A stretch of 20,992 nucleotides of DNA, from the NCBI GenBank assembly GCA_902803625.1, contig CADCQV010000060.1, positions 1 to 20,992 on the forward strand, read 5' to 3'. The DNA comes from an uncultured Lachnospiraceae bacterium (lineage in GTDB: Bacteria; Bacillota; Clostridia; Lachnospirales; Lachnospiraceae). Position 1 is the stretch's first letter. Each line of letters starts with the position of its first letter. The notes below the pieces were generated by a model. It ran no database searches and was not told the origin of the DNA. It worked only from the letters and a program-made list of their open reading frames with translations. A program made the translations under genes and the position numbers. Below, piece after piece: positions 7,786-14,972 of this stretch.

Positions 7786-7838
7786 GATGAAAACGGCCGT
7801 GCCGGTTTTAGCATCTGCTATATATATCGGCACAGCCG
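7786..7838 (-). terminator. Large hairpin between the two flgL genes, terminator- or attenuator-like
   Basis: Arms 7828-7838 and 7794-7804 pair over 11 bp in the minus-strand RNA, with one G-U wobble and GC-rich ends. The 23-base loop contains a smaller TAGC/GCTA palindrome. The 3' arm is followed on the minus strand by TTTTCATCTT, a weak T tract. It begins 20 bases after the first flgL stop. This looks like an intrinsic terminator of limited efficiency or an mRNA processing/stability element that sets the ratio of upstream to downstream genes. Confidence 0.5.
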
Positions 7839-7857
7839 CGGAAAATCTTAGTCTGTT

Positions 7858-9525
7858 TTATAATAAGTTTACAAGGGACTGCTGGCTTATCTTGCCTGTT
7901 ACCTGCAGCGCCGCGCCAAAGGACAGTGTTGCAGCGTTTACCTCCACGGCAAGGGTGGAAATATCGATATTCTCGTTATCCGAGGCCTGGGCTGTGGTGG
8001 TTGACTGATGCTCGGTCAGACGGTTTTTTATCAGATTCAGTCTGTTGATGGAGGTTCCCATCTCCGTGCCGGCAAGGTTTACGACATCAAAGTAATTTCC
8101 GGACCTTGTTATGCCGTTACTCAGCATGGTATCCACCTTTTCCTTGGCATATTCCGTTTCCTTTTCCGCCGCCCGGAGAAGATAGGTGATCTTTTCCTGC
8201 TGAACCGTATCGTACTTCATCTTATCTTCCTGCATCTCCTGAAGCCTTGCTACCTTATTTTTAGCCTCATCCCAGGCAGTAAGTGCGTTCCTGAGCTCAT
8301 TCAGATCACGGCGGGCATCCAGGGTGAAAACATGGTCGGCATTGGAATTTACCCGTACCTGCATTCCTTCACCGACATTGTAATTTATTTCCTGCCGGTA
8401 GCTGAGCAGCTCACCTCCGGAAGGATCAACCGAATTCTGGTATTTGATCGCAAAGTCCGCTCCCTTTCCGAGTCCTATGTCATAACACTCAAAATAGTGC
8501 TCGGGCTTTGCATCCGTCTCCTTCCAGCTGTCGCCGGTCTTATTATACTTAAAGGAGGCTGTAGCTCCCGATGCGAGCTTCTTTGATATTTCTTCCTGCC
8601 TCTCCGTACCGAACAGCAGATTTCCGGTTGTCGTATTAAGATAGATCTTATCCGCATTCGCTCCGGTAAAATCAGCTGAGCTTTTCTCGGAATCCGAAGC
8701 TATCAGCTCCACATCAAAGGAAGTTCCATCCGAAAATTCAAGCTTATAGCTCTTTGTAGTGTCAGGCTCTATCGCCTTGGTGGCAGTATTTTCGCTGTAA
8801 TAAGTCTGCTCAGCATCCAGATTCTCATATGAGAGCCTCAGTCTGAATACGTTTACGTTCTGTATCCGTGTCTCGTCTGTACCATCGGTCACTGTCGTGA
8901 TGTCGTCATCCGTTATCCCGCTTGATCCCTGAGCGTTTCCGCTGTCATCCACCTTTACGGTATATGAGTAGCTTTCTATGTCGTTCAGCTCGAACAGTTC
9001 TTTGATCGCAACATAATCGTACTTTGCATCCACGCCGGTGTCTGCGTTTGCCTTCTTTGCCCTGTCGGAAAAATTCTTTTCACTAAAGGTCAGGCTGTCC
9101 CCGGTCCTTGCACCGCTGAAGAGGTAGCGGTTCTCATTGGTGGTATCTCCTACGGAGAAATACTCGTTCACGACATTGACCATGTTGTCGTAGTAAGTCC
9201 ACCTGTCAGTATTCTCATTTGTTCCGTTTGACGCCGAAGTGTACTCGGCCTTCAGGGAACGCATAAGCTCCTTCGCGGTATCTATGGCTGCACGGGTGCT
9301 GTCTGTCCAGCTGGCTGCATCGGTCACGTTCTTTCCGAGATACTGGGTATACTCGGAGAGACTTCCCCTGTATCTCAAGGAAGATACTGCAGTCACCGGA
9401 TCCTTTGTGGGATCGTTTATTTTCTTCCTTGTGGACATCTGGTTATTCAGATCGTCAAGAAGAGCCTTGTTTGTATTGAGATTGTATACGGACACGTTGT
9501 CCATCATCTGGTTTGTGATACGCAT
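7858..9525 (-). CDS. flgL: Hook-filament junction protein FlgL, first copy
   Basis: This 555-residue FlgL paralogue has the conserved N-terminal helices (MRITNQMMDNVSVYNLNTNKALLDDLNNQMSTRKK, then DPTKDPVTAVSSLRY, residues 1-55) and the block FSVGDTTNENRYLFSGARTGD near 125-145. The C-terminal domain contains TRSGNYFDVVNLAGTEMG and ends ALQVTGKISQQSLVNLL. As in the second copy, the middle (about 150-430) is much longer than in model FlgL proteins and is the part likely to be exposed. ATG 9525 is preceded by AGGAGAAAG. It follows the second flgK by 39 bp with no terminator seen, so it should be cotranscribed with the flgK genes. Confidence 0.92.
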   Translation of the reverse strand: MRITNQMMDNVSVYNLNTNKALLDDLNNQMSTRKKINDPTKDPVTAVSSLRYRGSLSEYTQYLGKNVTDAASWTDSTRAAIDTAKELMRSLKAEYTSASNGTNENTDRWTYYDNMVNVVNEYFSVGDTTNENRYLFSGARTGDSLTFSEKNFSDRAKKANADTGVDAKYDYVAIKELFELNDIESYSYTVKVDDSGNAQGSSGITDDDITTVTDGTDETRIQNVNVFRLRLSYENLDAEQTYYSENTATKAIEPDTTKSYKLEFSDGTSFDVELIASDSEKSSADFTGANADKIYLNTTTGNLLFGTERQEEISKKLASGATASFKYNKTGDSWKETDAKPEHYFECYDIGLGKGADFAIKYQNSVDPSGGELLSYRQEINYNVGEGMQVRVNSNADHVFTLDARRDLNELRNALTAWDEAKNKVARLQEMQEDKMKYDTVQQEKITYLLRAAEKETEYAKEKVDTMLSNGITRSGNYFDVVNLAGTEMGTSINRLNLIKNRLTEHQSTTTAQASDNENIDISTLAVEVNAATLSFGAALQVTGKISQQSLVNLL

Positions 9526-9564
9526 ATTTTTCTTTCTCCTGTTTGCGGAAGACCCTTGCTTCTT

Positions 9565-11499
9565 TTATACTCCTGTCTGAAGTATCAGCCTGTCATAGAT
9601 CTCTGTCATTGTCTGGATCACCTTGGCATTCAGATTATACGCATTCTGGAATTTCACAAGGTCCAGCGCCTCTTCATCATCATCGACCGAGGATACGGAA
9701 TCCTTCTGGCTCTGGATCGCGGCTCTGATATTACCGCTGTTGGTCTTAAAGGTCTTTGCACTCATTGAATTCAAGGAGATGTCCGAAAGTATACAGGTCA
9801 GGAATTCTGCAGAGGTACAGCCCCTGAATTCCATTACCGATTTATTATCCTTTATCTTTAGGAGCTCATCCACCACATCAGACGCATCCGTATCCACATC
9901 TCCGTCCTTTGCCGTTGTGCTCATAAGCCGTGGATCCTTTATGATATTCTCATTTACAAAAAGGTTTTCCCCCGTAAGGAAATAGTAATGGTACGGTCCT
10001 GCGGTGGTACGCTCGGCTGTATTGAATTCTTCCGGATTGCCGTAATCCTCATCGAACTCCTGAAGACCGCTCTTATTCTCATCCTTCCATTGAAAGAAAG
10101 AAGTGGTCATATCATCGCCGTTCAGATCCTGTCCGGTTTTCTCTATCTTATTGAATCTGTATGCAAACTGGCGTACCCACTGGTTCATCTGGCTCTGGTA
10201 ATAAGGTATGCCCTGATAATCCACGGCTGCCCCGATCTCCACATCTGCTCCCAGGGCGGGAGTTGTTTTCAGACCGTTGCCTCCCGTGTCATTTTTGATA
10301 TTTTTGAATACGAGTGTCAGTTCATAAGCATCCCCGTTTTTTTGGCCTTCAACACTCCAGTCAGAATAGGTATAGTTTACTCCGCTTACGTTGATCGTTC
10401 CGTTCTGAGGTATATTGAACTTGGAAAGTGCTTCCTCTAGGTTGTCCGCCTTTACGGTGCTGGTCTGAAACTTTACACTGTTTTCCACGGCGTCATATCC
10501 CTTAAACCCGTCATTCGGATATAGGGCTGATTTTACACCGCTCAGGTTCTCATTATTATTCCCGTCTCTGAGCTCCATAAGTGCCTTCAGGCTTCCCGAG
10601 AGGTTATCTGCCAGCGGATTAAAAGGGGAAAGGGTCTCCTTCCATCGGATATCGTAGAGACCGTCAGCATCGGACTGATTGTATCTTTCCTCCGGCTTGC
10701 GCCCGATAAGCTCCAGGGTGTTGAAGTCGTAGTTGCTTACCAGAGTATTTCCGTTACTGATCTTCACGGTAAAGCGGTTAGCCCCGGTGGGCTTGTTATT
10801 ATCAGCCTCATTAAGGACAGGTACCTCAGACACCTCCACGTCAACTATCTTTGAAAGCTCATCCACCAAAAGAGCCCGCTTATCACGGAGTTCATTAGCC
10901 TTCGGTCCGGAAAGCTCTATGAGATTTATCTGTTTATTCAGAGCGGCCACTTCCTCCGCTATGGTGTTTATCCTCTCAACTGTGGTCTTTACTTCACCGT
11001 TTATGGATTCCTGCTCTGCCTTAAGGTTTGCGGACATATTCCTGAAATACTCTGCCATTGTCTGGGCAGCTCCAAGAAATGCGGTCCTTGTCGAGGTCTG
11101 ACCCGGATTCTTGTCGAGCTCCTCCAGAGCCGCGTTGAATTTATTGAAAATCGTAGAGAAGCCGTTTACGGTGCTGCTGTCCTCAAAATACTTCTCTATC
11201 CTTATCATATGGCTCTCATGAGTCTCATAACGTCCCACGTCGGCTTCATTGGCACGGTATTTGCTGTCCAGGAAAAGATTTCTGGACTGCTCTACCCCGG
11301 TCACCGTAACGCCTGTTCCCTGCATGCCGTAGGAGGTGTAGGTACGGAGAGCATCCGAAGCTTTTCTGGCGGTATACTGCTTTGTATAACCCTCGGTCTC
11401 AACGTTCGCAACGTTATTTGCCACCGTGTTTTCAGCGGCCTGATATGCAGTTAATCCGGAATATCCGATCATAAGACCGAAAAATTGTGATGTACCCAT
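9565..11499 (-). CDS. flgK: Hook-associated protein FlgK, second (longer) copy
   Basis: FlgK (HAP1) is the first junction protein laid on the hook. This copy has 644 residues. The N-terminal rod/hook-type motif (YSGLTAYQAAENTVANNVANVETEGYTKQ, residues 13-41) and the C-terminal helix (residues about 615-644, LVKFQNAYNLNAKVIQTMTEIYDRLILQTGV) are both intact. So are the central GPKANELRDKRALLVDELS segment near 205 and the SYG-x-GVTVTGVEQSRN-type block near 56-70. The extra length lies in the middle and before the C-terminal domain, with a stretch rich in D, E, N and T. ATG 11499 has a TAGGAGGC site. It follows the other flgK after a 137-bp hairpin-rich spacer. It is a diverged paralogue, not a recent duplicate, since even the N-terminal motifs differ considerably. 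Confidence 0.93.
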   Translation of the reverse strand: MGTSQFFGLMIGYSGLTAYQAAENTVANNVANVETEGYTKQYTARKASDALRTYTSYGMQGTGVTVTGVEQSRNLFLDSKYRANEADVGRYETHESHMIRIEKYFEDSSTVNGFSTIFNKFNAALEELDKNPGQTSTRTAFLGAAQTMAEYFRNMSANLKAEQESINGEVKTTVERINTIAEEVAALNKQINLIELSGPKANELRDKRALLVDELSKIVDVEVSEVPVLNEADNNKPTGANRFTVKISNGNTLVSNYDFNTLELIGRKPEERYNQSDADGLYDIRWKETLSPFNPLADNLSGSLKALMELRDGNNNENLSGVKSALYPNDGFKGYDAVENSVKFQTSTVKADNLEEALSKFNIPQNGTINVSGVNYTYSDWSVEGQKNGDAYELTLVFKNIKNDTGGNGLKTTPALGADVEIGAAVDYQGIPYYQSQMNQWVRQFAYRFNKIEKTGQDLNGDDMTTSFFQWKDENKSGLQEFDEDYGNPEEFNTAERTTAGPYHYYFLTGENLFVNENIIKDPRLMSTTAKDGDVDTDASDVVDELLKIKDNKSVMEFRGCTSAEFLTCILSDISLNSMSAKTFKTNSGNIRAAIQSQKDSVSSVDDDEEALDLVKFQNAYNLNAKVIQTMTEIYDRLILQTGV

Positions 11500-11520
11500 T
11501 TTGCCTCCTATGTCGTACTG

Positions 11521-11637
11521 AGATCCTCTACAACCAACATCTTTTCGCTATCGCTCAAAGATGTCGCCGTGACATCAGTCCTTCGGACTGACGACAAATC
11601 CTGAGGGCTTTAGCCCGAAGGATCTTCCCCCGGTTGT
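11521..11637 (-). repeat. Multi-hairpin intergenic element between the two flgK genes
   Basis: The spacer is packed with inverted repeats. ACATCTTT/AAAGATGT (11537-11544 with 11557-11564) overlaps GATGTC/GACATC (11560-11565 with 11571-11576), so these two stems exclude each other. TCAGTCC/GGACTGA (11575-11581 with 11585-11591) has a 3-base loop. ATCCT-GA-GGGC/GCCC-GA-AGGAT (11598-11608 with 11613-11623) has a tandem GA internal loop. Longer-range pairs AGATCCT/AGGATCT (11521-11527 with 11619-11625) and ACAACC/GGTTGT (11530-11535 with 11632-11637) also exist. No T tract follows. It resembles a dispersed palindromic repeat or a structured mRNA spacer; the copy number is not knowable here. Confidence 0.6.
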
Positions 11638-13316
11638 CAGGTCAGTGATGTAAGCAGTGTGTCCAGCATGCTGTTTACTGTATTTATGTAACGGCTGCTG
11701 GCGTTGTATGCGTTCTGGAACCTTATCATCTTTGTGAGCTCTTCATTATCCGAAACACCCACCACCTGCTGTCTGGAGTTCTCTATGGAAAGCACCGCGG
11801 CTTCCTGTCCCTGGGTCAGGCTTCTGTAGGTATTTCCCACATTGGCATACTGGTTAACGATCTCTATATAGTAGTCTTCAAATGCGAATTGTGTGACTGT
11901 ATTGGGATTCAGCGTGCTCTTTTCCGTGGAGAAAAGATCCGCAAGCTCCTTGGCTTTATCATAATCCACAGTCTGATCGCTCTTAAGAAAACCGTTTGAA
12001 ATAAGAGTGGGCTGCCGCAGAAGCTCCTTGTTTATCATAAGGTTTGCAGTGGTGTAGGTGGCATTGATATGTCTTTTGCCGTCAATGCTCTTGTCCAGCT
12101 CTATTGCCTCCACAGCACTGCTGGGCATATCGGTGGTATAATCCGACTTTGTCTCAGTATTATGTGTCGTTATTCTGGTAAAAAGCTCCGGAGACTTGTT
12201 GGTATTATTATCTGTCAGGATATCGTTTATTTTAGTGACTATATTATGGATAAGATTGTCAAATTCCGCCTGTATCTCGGAAATATTGAAGTCCTGAGGT
12301 CCCGTAAAGGAGGTCTTTCCCGGCTCGTAATATGCATCGTACCCGGTATCGGGATTCAGAGTCTTGTCATATGTCTCCGGCTGTATATCCCTCCAGGTTC
12401 CGTACTGATTTCCCCTTGAGAAATACAGGGCCTTCAGGGAGCCGTTATCCGAACCTATGTCTGCATTTATGGGCTGAATGTCATTGAAGACCGCCTGGTC
12501 ATTGTAACGAGTCCATACGGGAGTCACGAAGCCGCTGTCCTCGTCTCCATTCAGGACCTTGGCCTCCATGGGATTGGTTGTATCCTCATCTACGAGAGTC
12601 ACTCCCTCGAAGAACACCTTCACCCGGCCGTAGAGATCTTCCCTGTAAGTGATCTTTCCATAGGCTGAAAGCTCGTCCAGAAGCTGATCCCTTGCATCAC
12701 GGAGGTCATTGGGGCTTTCTATTCCGGTAACCTCATACTTGGTGATCTCCAGATTGAGCTTTGCTATATTCTCTGCGTATTCATTTATCTTGTCGACCTG
12801 GTCCTTTATCTGCTGATTCAGGTTTCCCTGATAGGTCTGCAGGTCCGTATATACGGCATTGGCTCTGTCCAGGAACTGGGATGCGGTGCTGACAAGAGCC
12901 GCCTGTACCGTGGCATCCGCCGGAGATTTTGCCAGATTCTCCAGAGAATCACGCAGATTCTGAAGAGAGGTCTGAAATTCCGTTCCCTCTGTCTCTCCGA
13001 ACAGGGTATTTATTTCCTGTACTACTTCATAGCTTGTGGAATAGTAGGCAGATCTGCCTGATTCTGTCCTGAACTGGCTGTCAAGAAACTCATCCCTTAC
13101 AGCACGCACATCCGTATAAGCCACACCGAGACCGGACTGCAGGGTATTATTGTAAGACTCGCCTATCTTGATAAGCTCCCTGTTGCCCTGATATACCTGC
13201 TGTCTCGTATATCCTGTGGTATTTACGTTTGCAAGGTTATGTGCTGTTGTATTGAGCGCATTCTGGATTGTCTGTAAACCCGATGCCCCAACATAAAGAG
13301 CGCTCATAAGCGGCAT
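11637..13316 (-). CDS. flgK: Hook-associated protein FlgK, first copy
   Basis: This 559-residue protein is the more canonical FlgK of the two. It has the N-terminal motif GASGLQTIQNALNTTAHNLANVNTTGYTRQ (residues 10-39), the family SGLGVAYTDVRAVRDEFLDSQFR block (about 63-85), a SPNDLRDARDQLLDEL segment near 206, and the C-terminal SRQQVVGVSDNEELTKMIRFQNAYNASSRYINTVNSMLDTLL helix pair at the end. ATG 13316 has an AAGGTG site; the Met at residue 4 has none. It follows flgN by 38 bp, as in Bacillus, where FlgN is the chaperone of FlgK and FlgL. Its C-terminal stop overlaps the outer arm of the downstream hairpin element. Confidence 0.95.
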   Translation of the reverse strand: MPLMSALYVGASGLQTIQNALNTTAHNLANVNTTGYTRQQVYQGNRELIKIGESYNNTLQSGLGVAYTDVRAVRDEFLDSQFRTESGRSAYYSTSYEVVQEINTLFGETEGTEFQTSLQNLRDSLENLAKSPADATVQAALVSTASQFLDRANAVYTDLQTYQGNLNQQIKDQVDKINEYAENIAKLNLEITKYEVTGIESPNDLRDARDQLLDELSAYGKITYREDLYGRVKVFFEGVTLVDEDTTNPMEAKVLNGDEDSGFVTPVWTRYNDQAVFNDIQPINADIGSDNGSLKALYFSRGNQYGTWRDIQPETYDKTLNPDTGYDAYYEPGKTSFTGPQDFNISEIQAEFDNLIHNIVTKINDILTDNNTNKSPELFTRITTHNTETKSDYTTDMPSSAVEAIELDKSIDGKRHINATYTTANLMINKELLRQPTLISNGFLKSDQTVDYDKAKELADLFSTEKSTLNPNTVTQFAFEDYYIEIVNQYANVGNTYRSLTQGQEAAVLSIENSRQQVVGVSDNEELTKMIRFQNAYNASSRYINTVNSMLDTLLTSLT

Positions 13317-13354
13317 ATGATCACCTTAAAACAGTCCTTTCCGGCATTACGCCT

Positions 13355-13873
13355 TTACTGTTTGGCATCAAAGCCGCCCTGAGCACTTCCAAGCACGCTT
13401 CCCGCATTTGCTGCGTTCTTCGTGTAATTTCCCGTTTCCGGTGCTGTCCTCATGGCCTTCGCCAGCGACAGATTAAAATCAATCATGTCCAGGGATTGAC
13501 GGATCAGTTCGCGGTTCTGGTTATTGATCACCATCAGCTCACCGATTGTGGCTTTGAGCCGGTCGTGAACGCGGGCCAAACCCTCACGTTCCTTTGGTCT
13601 TTTCCCGAGTACCTCTTCGAGATACGAAAGCTTCAAAGACTCAACATCCGTGTTAAGCACATTGGCGATGTCTCCCATCACCGTCAGCCGATTCTGCTCC
13701 ATTATGGATACCTCGTCGACTAATTTCTGTTCCTCATCCGTGATTTTTTGAAGTTTCTGAATATCCCCTTCTATAATGACGGGGGTTTTCTTTTTTGATA
13801 GTTCGAGAAGGTCCTTATATTTTTCTTCTTCCGCCTCTAATGTGCGGATCAGTTCTTCCATTAAACTGGCCAA
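13355..13873 (-). CDS. flgN: FlgN-type chaperone for FlgK/FlgL
   Basis: FlgN keeps the junction proteins FlgK and FlgL unfolded in the cytoplasm and delivers them to the export apparatus. The 172-residue product is helical and charged, with the family's coiled-coil pattern (LIRTLEAEEEKYKDLLELSKKK at 8-29, EEQKLVDEVSIMEQNR near 47-62). The conserved NQNRELIRQSLDMIDFNLSLAKAM lies near 117-140, and the tail is flexible and rich in A and G. The likely start is TTG at 13873, with GAGAGG 8 bases upstream; ATG 13861 is the alternative, but the ribosome-binding site is then about 20 bases away. It lies between flgM and the first flgK. Confidence 0.92.
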   Translation of the reverse strand: MASLMEELIRTLEAEEEKYKDLLELSKKKTPVIIEGDIQKLQKITDEEQKLVDEVSIMEQNRLTVMGDIANVLNTDVESLKLSYLEEVLGKRPKEREGLARVHDRLKATIGELMVINNQNRELIRQSLDMIDFNLSLAKAMRTAPETGNYTKNAANAGSVLGSAQGGFDAKQ

Positions 13874-13901
13874 CTGAAACTACCTCTCATTGATCCGGAC
13901 C

Positions 13902-14174
13902 TCAGAGTCCGAGCTTCTCCATGAGCTTATCAGCAAAGCTCTCGCCGGATACATCATACGTGCCGGCCTTGATCTGTTCCTTTAACGGAGCCGTTTTCTC
14001 CAGACGGATATCATCTGCATTCTTTACGGCCTGCTTAGCTATATTAAAACTCTTTCCGAGACTTGATATTTCAACAGCATCTCTTCCGTAACCCGTCTTT
14101 GATACGGCTGCCGTCTTCCTTTTCGGCTGTGTTCCGTATACGTTCTGAATGGTTGATAATGGATCTATGCGCAT
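13902..14174 (-). CDS. flgM: Anti-sigma-28 factor FlgM
   Basis: FlgM binds and silences sigma-28 until the hook is complete and FlgM is exported, releasing late flagellar gene expression. The 90-residue product has the usual polar, partly disordered N-terminus with MRIDPLSTIQNVYGTQ. The sigma-binding C-terminal helices include KQAVKNADDIRLEKTAPLKEQIKAGTYDVSGESFADKLMEKLGL (about 47-90), with the typical R-x-x-x-x-x-x-L-K-x-x-I-x-x-G-x-Y pattern. ATG 14174 is preceded by AAAGGAGGAG. It is first in the flagellar operon and has a near-perfect sigma-28 promoter upstream, so it should be feedback-controlled. Confidence 0.95.
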   Translation of the reverse strand: MRIDPLSTIQNVYGTQPKRKTAAVSKTGYGRDAVEISSLGKSFNIAKQAVKNADDIRLEKTAPLKEQIKAGTYDVSGESFADKLMEKLGL

Positions 14175-14246
14175 TTTCGACTCCTCCTTTCCCTGTCGTC
14201 TGCTCCCGCAGCATCCGTGCCGCGGTTATTTCCGTTTACAATTAGT

Positions 14247-14273
14247 TTATCGGACTTTTTTCCTTTTACTTTA
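14247..14273 (-). promoter_or_regulatory. Sigma-28 (sigma-D type) promoter upstream of flgM
   Basis: On the minus strand, TAAA (14270-14273, continuing GTAA) is followed after 15 bases by TCCGATAA (14247-14254). This matches the sigma-28 consensus TAAA, about 15 bases, GCCGATAA, at all but one base of the core. The predicted leader to flgM is about 65 bases. It is the likely main promoter of flgM-flgN-flgK-flgK-flgL-flgL-fliW-csrA. Confidence 0.85.
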
Positions 14274-14291
14274 GGAATTTTAATAATATTT

Positions 14292-14311
14292 TTGTACTAA
14301 AAGAAGTACAA
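14292..14311. repeat. Perfect 7-bp inverted repeat upstream of the flgM promoter
   Basis: TTGTACT (14292-14298) and AGTACAA (14305-14311) flank a 6-base A-rich centre in an AT-rich stretch between the nrdG stop and the flgM promoter, about 20 bases upstream of the -35 element. No T run follows on either strand, so it is a poor terminator. It could be an operator for an activator or repressor, or a weak transcript end for nrdG. Confidence 0.35.
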
Positions 14312-14331
14312 TTTGAATTCCGCTGTGTTCC

Positions 14332-14889
14332 TCAGGACAACGGGGCCCCGATCTTTTCCCTGTCATTGTACTTCGACAGCACAGCCTCACCTGACTCGAG
14401 CGATCTTTTCACATCCAGCACCCTCTGGTTGGCGCTTCCCCTGAAGCGCAGACCCAGGTTTTTCTCCTCTATATGAAACTCGCCGTCCACCAGAACATCC
14501 AGCATATTTAATATAGGCAGGGTATCCCCGGTGTGGCAGCGCCTGTTTTCCGGATCGATAAGCTCCTCCCAGGTGTAGCCCGAGAAGGACCATATGTCTT
14601 TCTCCGGTACCTCTTTACGAACCCTCTGGAGAAAGGGTCTGAGTGCCTTCTGATTGGAAGGCTCAAAGGGTTCTCCCCCGAGAAGAGTGAGTCCCTCCAC
14701 AAAGTCGTCCTTAAGCGACTCTATTATCTCATCCTCGACCTCTTCGGTAAATTCCTCCCCGAAATCAAAATCCCAGGTTTCCGGCTGGAAGCATTCCCGG
14801 CAGTGATGGGTGCAGCCCGAGACAAAAAGTGTCGTCCTGACCCCTGCACCGTTTGCTATGTCATTATACTTTATATTTCCGTATTTCAT
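14332..14889 (-). CDS. nrdG: Anaerobic ribonucleotide reductase activating protein (radical SAM)
   Basis: NrdG is the radical-SAM activase that uses an iron-sulphur cluster and S-adenosylmethionine to place the glycyl radical on NrdD for oxygen-free dNTP synthesis. The 185-residue product has the N-terminal NGAGVRTTLFVSGCTHHCRECFQ signature, with the cluster cysteines C26, C30 and C33 in the C-x3-C-x2-C spacing typical of NrdG. LTLLGGEPFEPSN (near 68-80) is the SAM-binding glycine-rich block, and DIWSFSGYTWEEL follows. Length is slightly above the usual 155-175. ATG 14889 has a GAGGAGAGG site. No nrdD is adjacent: the gene upstream is a histidine kinase 83 bp away. The partner must be elsewhere if the system works. 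Confidence 0.94.
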   Translation of the reverse strand: MKYGNIKYNDIANGAGVRTTLFVSGCTHHCRECFQPETWDFDFGEEFTEEVEDEIIESLKDDFVEGLTLLGGEPFEPSNQKALRPFLQRVRKEVPEKDIWSFSGYTWEELIDPENRRCHTGDTLPILNMLDVLVDGEFHIEEKNLGLRFRGSANQRVLDVKRSLESGEAVLSKYNDREKIGAPLS

Positions 14890-14972
14890 TATCCTCTCCT
14901 CTTTCCCGCAGATTTATCTCTTCATAGCCCTTCGTATTCTGAACCGTCACCTTCATCTAAAAAGAAATGCGC

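Noticed and set aside
14864..14956. 30-codon minus-strand ORF between the histidine kinase and nrdG
   Set aside because: It overlaps the nrdG start by 26 bases, its nearest purine-rich site is about 20 bases away, and the peptide is polar with no recognisable feature.
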